Shown: in pieces, positions 5,969 through 12,277 of the stretch
How the letters are laid out: each line of letters opens with the position of its first letter
Numbering within the stretch: position 1 is the first letter of the stretch
Source of the DNA: Candidatus Krumholzibacteriota bacterium
GTDB taxonomy: Bacteria > Krumholzibacteriota > Krumholzibacteriia > Krumholzibacteriales > Krumholzibacteriaceae
NCBI GenBank assembly: GCA_030672805.1
Contig: DAOVFR010000043.1
Span: 1-12,277, forward strand
Reading direction: 5' to 3'
Length of the DNA: 12,277 bases
The notes under the pieces: generated by a model
What the model was told of the DNA's origin: nothing
Databases searched by the model: none
Seen by the model: the letters and a program-made list of their open reading frames with translations, nothing else
Translations under genes and position numbers: made by a program

Positions 5969-7236
5969 ACAGGACGGTGTCATTCATTCTTGCGGGCGGA
6001 GCCGGAAAGAGGCTGAGTCTGCTGACCCGTTTCCGTGCAAAACCGGCGGTTCCCTTCGCGGGTAAATACCGCGTCATCGATTTCACCCTGACGAACTGCG
6101 TCCGGTCCGGGATAAACGAGATCTATGTTCTCACACAATATATCTCCCGGTTGCTCGTCCGTCATATAGGAATCGGGAAACCGTGGGACCTCGACCGCAT
6201 GAAGGGAGGGGTGCATATTCTCCACCCGCATCTAGGGTACCAGAGTGCCGATTGGTACAAGGGAACGGCCGATGCGATATACCAGAACCTTGTTGTCCTG
6301 AGGGACCTCGATTGCGACCTGATCCTTATCCTGTCCGGCGATCACATATACAAAACGGACTACGGGGATTTCATCCGCTTTCATCGAAGCACGGGCAAGC
6401 CTGCCTGCGTCGGTGTTATAAATGTGTCCCGATCACTCTGCCGTGAATTTGGAATTGCCACCGTCGACCGGCAAGGCACGATAACGAAATTCGAGGAAAA
6501 GCCGGAACGCGCGTCGAGTAACCTCGCATCCATGGGTATCTATGTCTTCGACCGGCATTTCCTCATATCAACGATCGAGATGCTTAAGCGCATATACGAC
6601 GACCTAGATTTCGGGAAACATGTGATTCCTTACCTCGTCTCGAATGGCGATATTTCAGCGTACCGTTTCTCACGGTACTGGCTCGATATCGGCACACTCC
6701 AGAGTTATTACTCCGCAAGCCTGGATCTGCTCTCAGACAGGTCCGGGCTCAGGCTGGGAGATGAAGCCAATCCGGTATTCACCGCTGCCGATGATCGTCC
6801 GCCGCTCGCCATCGAGAAAACGGCGGTTATCGAAAGATCGCTGATCTGCAACGGGTGCGTGGTCGGGGGCACCGTGCGGAACTCAGTCATTTCGGCCGGA
6901 GTTATCGTGGAACGTGGCGCAACTGTCGAGAACTCGATTATATTTAATGACTGCCGTATAGGCAGGCTGGCAAGGGTGAAGAATGCCATCCTGGATACGA
7001 AGGTCGAGGTTGGCGAAAGGGCCTCGATCGGAACGGGTGATGCTAAAGCGGCGAATGCCCTTCAGCCTTCATATCTTGATTTCGGCGTGACTCTTGTGGG
7101 GAGAAAAACGAAAATACCGGGCCGTGTCAGGGTAGGAACGAACTGTCTGGTCTGCGGTTCACGCAGTGATGGCTGCATCCCGCGAAACAACATCGAAGAT
7201 GGGGGGTATTACCTCGCGAGAGATGTCACGCTCTAG
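5965..7236 (+). CDS. glgC: Glucose-1-phosphate adenylyltransferase (ADP-glucose pyrophosphorylase)
   Basis: A 423-residue enzyme expected to convert ATP and glucose-1-phosphate to ADP-glucose and pyrophosphate, the committed step of bacterial glycogen synthesis. Key residues are kept: FILAGGAGKRL with R16, RAKPAVPF with K26, AGKYRVIDF with K34 (equivalent to the activator-site lysine of the E. coli enzyme), HIGIGKPWDLDRMKGGVHIL, SGDHIYKTDY with D126, KFEEKP with K179, and YWLDIG with D241. The C-terminal beta-helix occupies about 285-395. Start choice: ATG 5965 lies 6 bases after AAGGA (5954-5958) and overlaps the previous stop as ATGA; ATG 5959 is in frame but abuts the ribosome binding site. 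Pairing with a degenerate paralogue resembles GlgC/GlgD of Firmicutes or the small/large subunits of plants. No glgA or glgB is adjacent. The nucleotide specificity is inferred from family only. Confidence 0.92.
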   Translation: MNRTVSFILAGGAGKRLSLLTRFRAKPAVPFAGKYRVIDFTLTNCVRSGINEIYVLTQYISRLLVRHIGIGKPWDLDRMKGGVHILHPHLGYQSADWYKGTADAIYQNLVVLRDLDCDLILILSGDHIYKTDYGDFIRFHRSTGKPACVGVINVSRSLCREFGIATVDRQGTITKFEEKPERASSNLASMGIYVFDRHFLISTIEMLKRIYDDLDFGKHVIPYLVSNGDISAYRFSRYWLDIGTLQSYYSASLDLLSDRSGLRLGDEANPVFTAADDRPPLAIEKTAVIERSLICNGCVVGGTVRNSVISAGVIVERGATVENSIIFNDCRIGRLARVKNAILDTKVEVGERASIGTGDAKAANALQPSYLDFGVTLVGRKTKIPGRVRVGTNCLVCGSRSDGCIPRNNIEDGGYYLARDVTL

Positions 7237-9053
7237 TCCCTGTCCAGCCAGATCGTGATATTGTCGCCTGGTTTGAGAAGGTCTCTCCTGACCCCGTTGT
7301 TCCACGAGAGAATATCTGAAATCTTCGTGTTGTATAGCTTGCTTATCGAGGAAAGTGTCTCACCCTTCTTCACGATATGAATGATCCGTTTCTTCCCCTG
7401 GTTCTTTCCATCCACACCCTGCGATGCATCCAGGCTGGCCAGATCGAAACCGGGAGGCACGTATACGACAATCCTGTCGCCCGGGTGAATGATCGACGTG
7501 AAACGCAGCCCGTTCCAGGCTCGCAGCTTGCTAAGCCCCGTCTTGAACCTTTCAGCGATCTCGCTCATCGTATCGTTGTCCTTCACGGTATAGATAACTT
7601 TCTTGTAACCGGCAGGGGCCTTGTAACGTTTCAATGTGATCTTGCCGGGTAGCTTTGGGGGGGTCCGGTAGGAAGGATCGCTTGCCGTTTTTGCAGCGAC
7701 CTCTGTATCTTTTACGGGGATAAGGAGAATGGTACCGGCGCGGATCCTGTGAATATTCTTGATACCGTTGATTCTTTTCAACTCTGAAACTGATATCTCG
7801 TATTTCGAGGCGATCGTGGAGAGCGCTTCGCCCCGCCCGACCTTGTGGCGGTGCCACGAAACACGCTTGCCCGGCGGTACTTCCGAAAGGTTGTCAAGAC
7901 ACTTCTTGCCTGTCCCTTCCGGGACCTTGAGCTCGATGGTCATGCCCGGCGGTGTCGCCCAGCGCTTGAGACACGGGTTCAGCTTTTTAAGTTTCATCAA
8001 CGTGCACCCGGCAGCTTTTGCGATCAGTCTAAGATCAGTAGACCGGTCGATCGTGACGACGTCGAACACGACAGGCGTTACCTCGGGTCTCTTGAAGCCG
8101 TACTTTTCCGGTTCCCTGCCGATGGCCAGCGCGGCCATGAATTTCGGAACGAACCATTTCGTCTGGCTTGGCAGCCGCAGTTTCCAGTAATCGTCCGTTT
8201 TCTGGCGTGAGATCGCGTGAGCGACACGGTATTCCCCCGAATTATATGATGCCAGTGCGAGCTGCCAGTTGCCGAACATGCCGTGAAGATGCTTTAAATA
8301 ATAAGCTGCGGCATAAGTGGACGCGATGATGTCCCTTCGCTCGTCGATCCACCAGTTTATTCGCAGCTTGAATAGCCTTCCGGTACCAGCCATGAACTGC
8401 CACGGGCCGACGGCTCTAACCTTCGAGCAGGCAGTCAGATTGAGACCGCTCTCTATGACGGCGAGGTAGAGCAGATCCCTGGGGATACCGATCTCGACGA
8501 GAACCGGCTCGATGATCCCCCGGTACTTCTCGGCGCGTGCGAGCCACCTCTCGAAATGCCTGCGTCCCTTTCCCCCGAAATACTTGATCCAGTGTTCCGT
8601 TCTCCAGTTGTAGATTATATCGATCTCGTCCTCGACCACGTGGTTCATCCCTATCGAGTCGAGAACGGCTGTGATGTGCATCCGCCAGTCCCGCTCGAGC
8701 TTCTCGTCGGAGGCGCTTTGTATGAGGCAATGCGCCATGTCCTCGAGCCGGTCCAGATGATCGCATACGTACGTCTCGGGAGATATGGCTTCCATCTCGC
8801 GTATGGTCTTGATGATGTCTTCCCCGAGCAGGAGTGAAGATTCGAGATCGCCGAAGTAATAATAGGCGTTAGCGGTATCCAGCCGTTCCTGTATCCGGAG
8901 AAGCTGGGGGTAGAGAAGGTACATCTCCTCCTCACCGTTGCTCCCGGTGCTGCCGGCCTCTTCAAAGCGGCCGCTCCGGTCGCCGGTCGATGCGCAGCCG
9001 CAATGAGCCAGCATGCAAAAAGATAAGAGTATCAGCGTCAGTTTTCTCGGCAC
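7233..9053 (-). CDS. mltD: MltD-like membrane-bound lytic transglycosylase with LysM repeats
   Basis: This 606-residue protein cleaves the MurNAc-GlcNAc bond of peptidoglycan with 1,6-anhydro product formation, a family property. The N-terminus (LTLILLSFCMLAHCGCAST) is an export signal with two candidate lipobox cysteines, C18 and C20, so an outer-membrane lipoprotein is likely, though neither lipobox is canonical. Residues 30-170 are helical and unassigned. The SLT domain (about 175-320) has catalytic E201 in AVIESGL, then GPWQFMAGTG (216-225) and LASYNSGEYRVA (267-278). A degenerate LysM-like unit follows (about 330-378, as in MltD), then three clear LysM repeats at about 402-447, 487-533 and 557-603 for peptidoglycan binding. 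GTG 9053 is preceded by AAAGGA (9060-9065) at 6 bases. Its stop overlaps the converging glgC stop in CTAG, so antisense read-through into glgC is possible. Confidence 0.93.
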   Translation of the reverse strand: MPRKLTLILLSFCMLAHCGCASTGDRSGRFEEAGSTGSNGEEEMYLLYPQLLRIQERLDTANAYYYFGDLESSLLLGEDIIKTIREMEAISPETYVCDHLDRLEDMAHCLIQSASDEKLERDWRMHITAVLDSIGMNHVVEDEIDIIYNWRTEHWIKYFGGKGRRHFERWLARAEKYRGIIEPVLVEIGIPRDLLYLAVIESGLNLTACSKVRAVGPWQFMAGTGRLFKLRINWWIDERRDIIASTYAAAYYLKHLHGMFGNWQLALASYNSGEYRVAHAISRQKTDDYWKLRLPSQTKWFVPKFMAALAIGREPEKYGFKRPEVTPVVFDVVTIDRSTDLRLIAKAAGCTLMKLKKLNPCLKRWATPPGMTIELKVPEGTGKKCLDNLSEVPPGKRVSWHRHKVGRGEALSTIASKYEISVSELKRINGIKNIHRIRAGTILLIPVKDTEVAAKTASDPSYRTPPKLPGKITLKRYKAPAGYKKVIYTVKDNDTMSEIAERFKTGLSKLRAWNGLRFTSIIHPGDRIVVYVPPGFDLASLDASQGVDGKNQGKKRIIHIVKKGETLSSISKLYNTKISDILSWNNGVRRDLLKPGDNITIWLDRD

Positions 9054-9077
9054 GGTTTATCCTTTACAAGTTGCATC

Positions 9078-9106
9078 AATATATCCTATATCGTCTCTTA
9101 ATTCAA
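9078..9106 (-). promoter_or_regulatory. Sigma-70-like promoter of the transglycosylase gene
   Basis: Read on the minus strand, TTGAAT (9101-9106, 4/6) is followed after exactly 17 bases by TATATT (9078-9083, 5/6). The predicted start near 9071 gives a leader of about 18 bases, which contains the AAAGGA ribosome binding site at 9060-9065. Good spacing and correct distance to the gene make this credible. Confidence 0.55.
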
Positions 9107-9110
9107 GAGA
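9094..9110. promoter_or_regulatory. Interrupted palindrome over the -35 box, candidate operator
   Basis: TCTCTTAATTCAAGAGA has two 6-base arms (9094-9099, 9105-9110) around a 5-base centre. The right arm overlaps the predicted -35 box of the minus-strand promoter. A regulator bound here would block RNA polymerase at the transglycosylase promoter. It is a symmetry argument only. Confidence 0.3.
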
Positions 9111-9117
9111 TTGAGTC

Positions 9118-9148
9118 CGTTTCCCGGAGGCTGTAAAATAGGGAAACG
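9118..9148. repeat. 8-bp inverted repeat in the divergent control region
   Basis: CGTTTCCC (9118-9125) and its exact complement GGGAAACG (9141-9148) are separated by 15 bases. No T tract follows on either strand, so it does not look like a terminator. It sits between the two divergent promoters, about 12 bases upstream of the minus-strand -35 box, a place suited to a regulator acting on either gene. Confidence 0.35.
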
Positions 9149-9153
9149 ATGCG

Positions 9154-9170
9154 GCAAGGATGCGCAAGGA
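9154..9170 (+). repeat. Two GCAAGGA direct repeats, one helical turn apart
   Basis: GCAAGGA occurs at 9154-9160 and again at 9164-9170, a 10-base period. The copies lie about 11 to 27 bases upstream of the predicted plus-strand -35 box, a typical place for an activator of the diguanylate cyclase gene. The repeats are short and could be coincidence. Confidence 0.25.
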
Positions 9171-9181
9171 CGCGCTTTTTG

Positions 9182-9210
9182 TGGAAACAGAACCGGGGTT
9201 GTTGTATAAT
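9182..9210 (+). promoter_or_regulatory. Sigma-70-like promoter of the diguanylate cyclase gene
   Basis: TGGAAA (9182-9187, 4/6) is followed after 17 bases by a perfect TATAAT (9205-9210). Transcription would begin near 9217, about 44 bases before ATG 9261. Confidence 0.55.
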
Positions 9211-9260
9211 CTAAGATGTAATACGAAGTTTCGAAAACCCTGTGCTGGAAGTAAATAGGC

Positions 9261-10568
9261 ATGCATCCCGGGTTTCATAAGGATTACAGGTTTCTTCTCT
9301 CGAATCTGATCCCCAGGCATTTCCTGTCCGCGAAACGGGTCGAGGGCATAATTGCCGCCCTGGCCGAGGACAGCAGGGACCGGATGATAAGTGAAGCATA
9401 CCTCGCCCTGGAAGAGCTTGTCCTCGGAGGATCATTCCGGAGGGATCCCGTCAAGAGAGAGCTTGGTATCGTATCGGTTTCCTACTCCATGGTGGGCAAA
9501 CCGGCACGAATCTCACTCGAGATGTCAGCGGAGGAATGGGAGGGGATTTCCGGCGAACGAACGAAGCCGGCAGGAATTCTCTCGTCGGTACTGGCCGGAA
9601 TTATCTCGTCCCTGTCGCTCAACGATTCCCCGAAACACATCGTCACAAGGGTAGAAGAGATGCTAGCCCTGGCGGACAACATCTACAACGGGGCAAAAGG
9701 GTATCTCCTGCTGCTCGAGGGTGAACTCTCACGGGGAATGGAGGGCAGACCCGCAATCAGGACATCGAGCTGGAGCACGGTCTCGACGAACAGATTCTAC
9801 CGTTCATGTATGACGAGTGGGATGTCGCATACATACTTCCGCCTGAGCGGCGCCGGTTACGCCACGAGCTGCTTCGACATTGATCCGGCCTCTAGATCGA
9901 TTATCCTGATCCCACTGATATCCGGTTCCAAACGCCTCGGTTTGCTTGAACTGCATCTCCCATCGGAAACCGCACCGGCCAGGGACACGTTCGTCAACCT
10001 GTACATGCTCGGCCAGGGAATCGTGCGTCTCCTCGAGAACAACAAGCAACTCGAAAAGATGGTGTCTATCGACAGGCTCACCCAGGTCCATAACAGGAAC
10101 TACTACGAATCACAGATGCCTCTCGAGATAGAACGTGCGAACCGTGACAGGAAAAGCCTTGCCTTTCTAATCATCGATATAGATGATTTTAAAAAGTTCA
10201 ACGATTCATACGGGCACGAGGTCGGAGACGAAGTGCTTACGCTTACCGCGCAGACGATCAGATTTCATCTGAGAAAGATAGACCTTCTCTTCAGATATGG
10301 AGGTGAGGAATTCATCGCACTGCTCCCGGGGGCCAGCACGGATGACGCGGAAAGGACTGCCGAGCGAATCAGGGAAGTCGTCGAAAAGAAATGTCATATA
10401 ATCAGAGACGGAAGTGAGCTCAATATCACCATCAGCGTGGGTGGATGCATCTATCCTGCAGGTGCTAGTGACAAGTTCGAATTGTTCCGCCGCGCAGACC
10501 AGGCACTGTATGAATCGAAAAACAGGGGGAAAAACAGGGTAAGTTTCTACAGTCCGAAAGAGCGGTAG
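9261..10568 (+). CDS. GAF-GGDEF diguanylate cyclase
   Basis: A 435-residue cytosolic enzyme predicted to make cyclic di-GMP from two GTP. The GGDEF domain (about 265-430) starts with SIDRLTQVHNRNYYE, has FLIIDIDDFKKFND (metal-binding D306 region), the active-site motif GGEEF (347-351), and ISVGG. RKID at 338-341 lies five residues before GGEEF, which is the product-inhibition I-site RxxD, so feedback control by c-di-GMP is expected. Residues about 105-262 resemble a GAF domain (IILIPLISGSKRLGLLELH, then helices ending LLENNKQLEKM) that would sense an unknown ligand or dimerise. Residues 1-100 are unassigned. No signal peptide or membrane segment is seen. ATG 9261 follows GGAAG (9247-9251) at 9 bases. 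It is divergently transcribed from the transglycosylase gene, suggesting possible joint control. No EAL or PilZ protein is adjacent. Confidence 0.93.
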   Translation: MHPGFHKDYRFLLSNLIPRHFLSAKRVEGIIAALAEDSRDRMISEAYLALEELVLGGSFRRDPVKRELGIVSVSYSMVGKPARISLEMSAEEWEGISGERTKPAGILSSVLAGIISSLSLNDSPKHIVTRVEEMLALADNIYNGAKGYLLLLEGELSRGMEGRPAIRTSSWSTVSTNRFYRSCMTSGMSHTYFRLSGAGYATSCFDIDPASRSIILIPLISGSKRLGLLELHLPSETAPARDTFVNLYMLGQGIVRLLENNKQLEKMVSIDRLTQVHNRNYYESQMPLEIERANRDRKSLAFLIIDIDDFKKFNDSYGHEVGDEVLTLTAQTIRFHLRKIDLLFRYGGEEFIALLPGASTDDAERTAERIREVVEKKCHIIRDGSELNITISVGGCIYPAGASDKFELFRRADQALYESKNRGKNRVSFYSPKER

Positions 10569-10641
10569 GGGAGCGGAATTCGCCATTACCGTGAACGGCC
10601 GTGCAAAAAGCGGCCGATGACACACCGCAGGGAGGTGGAGG

Positions 10642-12277
10642 ATGATGACGTGGTGGGCGGTTTTTTTCGTTGCCGGATTCTACATTCAACCCGATACGTT
10701 CCAGGTATGTTCGATATGCGGCTGTTTCGCGGCCGCGTTCCTTGCTTACGCCCGCTGGACCGCGTACGGCGGCCCTAAACATGGTTTGGCCCAGGCATAC
10801 GGACAGTTTCTGCCCCGGAGATGTATCACGCGGCTGGCCGTCATCGCGGCCGCGCTTGTTATATGGCAACATGCCGGGATGCGAGCTTTCCCGGAACCCG
10901 TGTACGGGAATACGGGATGCCCCGTAACGGCCGCGGAACGGCTTCACCTCGCTGTCGCCTCATCTCTCGAGGGACCCCCGCTGAGCGGTCGAAGCAGGTT
11001 CCTGCTCCAGGCGATAATTCTGGCCGAGCGTTCAGGCATGGACAGGAACGTACGAGACGCGTACGAATACCTAGGCATCGCCCATTTCCTCGCCCTGAGC
11101 GGTCTGCATGCCGGTATAATCATAATTCCGCTTGGTATGATACTCTCTGCAGCCGGTCTCAGCCGTATCTGGAAGCATCTCGTGCTTCTGTCGATAATCG
11201 CCTTTTACACCGCAGTGACACGTTTTCCGCCGTCTCTCGTGCGCGTGCTGTTCCTCTATGTCTTTTTCTTCGCTTCCAGAGCCGTTCGGGCACGCGCGAG
11301 CCTTCTCGATGCATTGACGGGCGGAACATTTATTCTCTACTGTATCGAGCCGGAGATCGTGTACAGCCGGGGGTTTCAACTTTCCTTTTCCGCCGTCGCG
11401 GCAATCGCTCTTATCGGTATGCCCGTTACAGGGATGATCCGGTCCGCATTTCACGGAGGATTCGGATGTGTCGTCGAACGCGCAGTTCTCATTCCCGCCG
11501 CTATCTCCGTATCCGTACAGATCTTTACACTCCCTCTCGTTCTTCTCTACTTCGGGCGGGCATCTCTCATGGCGCCACTCGTGAACGTTATCATACTTTA
11601 TCCATTTACAGCCCTGCTGTATCTCGGGCTCTTATATATATCCGTGCCCGTCCCGTTTGTGCGAGCTGTACTGGCCTGGCCGGTGAACCTTCTTTCAGAC
11701 ATGCTGTGCGGACTTCCTGCCGGAATCGCCGACAGACCTCATCCGGGAATATACCGCGGCGCCCTGAATCCAGCTCTCTACATCGCAGGTCTGCTCCTGC
11801 TTTCGGCCTCTCTGGGCGGAAGATGTACCAGAAGGTATTTGGTGCTCACAGCAGCGTTCATCACCATATGCGCATCCCTTATTCTTCGGTCTGGCAGTGA
11901 GGACGCAAAAGTTCAAGGGGTAGACCTGAGGGAACAATATATAGGAGGACGTTATCGACCCCGCAGCATATCATTCATCGAGATCGGCAAGGGCATCCTG
12001 ATCGTGCGGGGGAATACCTCTCCGTGGACGGCGAGGATGGCCGTCAGGACACTATGGTCGAAGGGTTACAGCGGGGCAGGCTGCCTCGTGATAGAACGGT
12101 GTGGCTGGAGCGCGGGGGCATGCTACATCCTATCCCGGATCAGGATCGGTGAGATCGTGTACAGCCGGTACGATGCCCTCTCGGCTGAAACTCTCCGGGA
12201 AAAAGCGGAGGAACTGTCCATTCCGCTCGTGGAGGTATCCGCCGGAGACGTACTCGTGCGGGACGGGTACACGATGA
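10642..12277 (+). CDS. comEC: ComEC/Rec2-family DNA-uptake channel protein, 3' end beyond window, atypical
   Basis: The frame is open for 545 codons and runs off the window. The competence-domain signature is clear: FLLQAIILAERSG, then YLGIAHFLALSGLHAGII (about 143-160), FPPSLVRVLFLYVFFFASRA, EPEIVYSRGFQLSFSAVAAI (about 237-256), and further hydrophobic helices to about residue 425. ComEC forms the inner-membrane channel for single-stranded DNA during transformation. Two features are unusual. Only about 147 residues precede the HFLALSGLH motif, with roughly 40 between the last N-terminal helix and the conserved helix region, so the OB-fold (DUF4131) appears missing. After the membrane part the expected metallo-beta-lactamase opening DVGQGD is EIGKGI (447-452), and the His-rich metal site is replaced by ERCGWSAG (485-492). 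A strong GGAGGT (10631-10636) precedes ATG 10642 and in-frame ATG 10645. Codons 7-9 contain a T7 run. Confidence 0.85.
   Translation, partial: MMTWWAVFFVAGFYIQPDTFQVCSICGCFAAAFLAYARWTAYGGPKHGLAQAYGQFLPRRCITRLAVIAAALVIWQHAGMRAFPEPVYGNTGCPVTAAERLHLAVASSLEGPPLSGRSRFLLQAIILAERSGMDRNVRDAYEYLGIAHFLALSGLHAGIIIIPLGMILSAAGLSRIWKHLVLLSIIAFYTAVTRFPPSLVRVLFLYVFFFASRAVRARASLLDALTGGTFILYCIEPEIVYSRGFQLSFSAVAAIALIGMPVTGMIRSAFHGGFGCVVERAVLIPAAISVSVQIFTLPLVLLYFGRASLMAPLVNVIILYPFTALLYLGLLYISVPVPFVRAVLAWPVNLLSDMLCGLPAGIADRPHPGIYRGALNPALYIAGLLLLSASLGGRCTRRYLVLTAAFITICASLILRSGSEDAKVQGVDLREQYIGGRYRPRSISFIEIGKGILIVRGNTSPWTARMAVRTLWSKGYSGAGCLVIERCGWSAGACYILSRIRIGEIVYSRYDALSAETLREKAEELSIPLVEVSAGDVLVRDGYTM

Noticed and set aside
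9246..9261. GG-N10-GC sigma-54-like spacing just before the diguanylate cyclase start
   Set aside because: The flanking bases match the consensus poorly, the site overlaps the ribosome binding site, and the start would fall inside the gene.
10596..10616. CGGCCG...CGGCCG potential hairpin between the diguanylate cyclase and ComEC-like genes
   Set aside because: The stem is only 6 bp with a 9-base loop and no T tract. CGGCCG is self-complementary and recurs nearby in Ala/Arg-rich coding sequence, so it is weak as a terminator.
10661..10667. T7 run near the start of the ComEC-like gene as a phase-variable tract
   Set aside because: Seven Ts are short for slipped-strand variation, and the run simply encodes Val-Phe-Phe in a hydrophobic helix. 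The frame is intact.
10821..11900. 359-codon plus-strand open frame
   Set aside because: It is a shifted frame of the ComEC-like gene. The product is an Arg/Ser-rich string with no domain, while the other frame has the Competence motifs and membrane helices.

Overview
The window reads as ordinary chromosomal DNA from a free-living Gram-negative bacterium of moderately high GC. The evidence is an outer-membrane beta-barrel of the PorV/UPF0164 type, a MltD-like envelope lytic transglycosylase, sigma-54 activators, a FliA/WhiG sigma factor and frequent GTG/TTG starts. The protein mix (PorV-type barrel, flagellar-type activator, GlgC pair, ComEC) would fit a deeply branching FCB-like or deltaproteobacteria-like lineage, but that placement is inference only. 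I see no tRNA, rRNA, insertion sequence, CRISPR array or prophage. No gene-free stretch exceeds about 210 bases.

Layout. Bases 1-579 hold the 3' end of a sigma-54 enhancer-binding protein, closed by a 15-bp perfect hairpin. A FliA/WhiG sigma factor (708-1595) follows, overlapping by ATGA a single-domain CheY-like receiver (1592-1948). Next is a second, full-length sigma-54 activator (about 2040-3524) whose receiver-like domain has lost two of its conserved signalling residues. A sigma-70-like promoter then precedes a PorV-like outer-membrane protein (3690-4736). Two tandem ADP-glucose pyrophosphorylase paralogues (4766-5968, 5965-7236) overlap by ATGA, and the first lacks a key nucleotide-loop arginine. 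Converging on them from the minus strand, with the two stop codons nested in one CTAG, is the MltD-like transglycosylase with LysM repeats (7233-9053). A 207-bp divergent control region (9054-9260) separates it from a GAF-GGDEF diguanylate cyclase (9261-10568). The window ends inside a ComEC-family membrane protein (10642 to the edge) that appears to lack the N-terminal OB-fold region and to have a degenerate metallo-beta-lactamase-like tail.

How the genes may work together. The left third is a regulatory block: two sigma-54 activators, an alternative sigma factor and a receiver, of the kind that runs flagellar or envelope programmes. The middle holds an outer-membrane protein and a probable glycogen or ADP-glucose catalytic/regulatory pair. 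The right third combines cell-wall remodelling, c-di-GMP synthesis and a DNA-uptake-type channel. No obviously new system is visible. The best leads are the two degenerate-domain cases (ComEC-like protein and atypical activator), the GlgC-type pair with one probably non-catalytic member, and the symmetric elements in the divergent promoter region.
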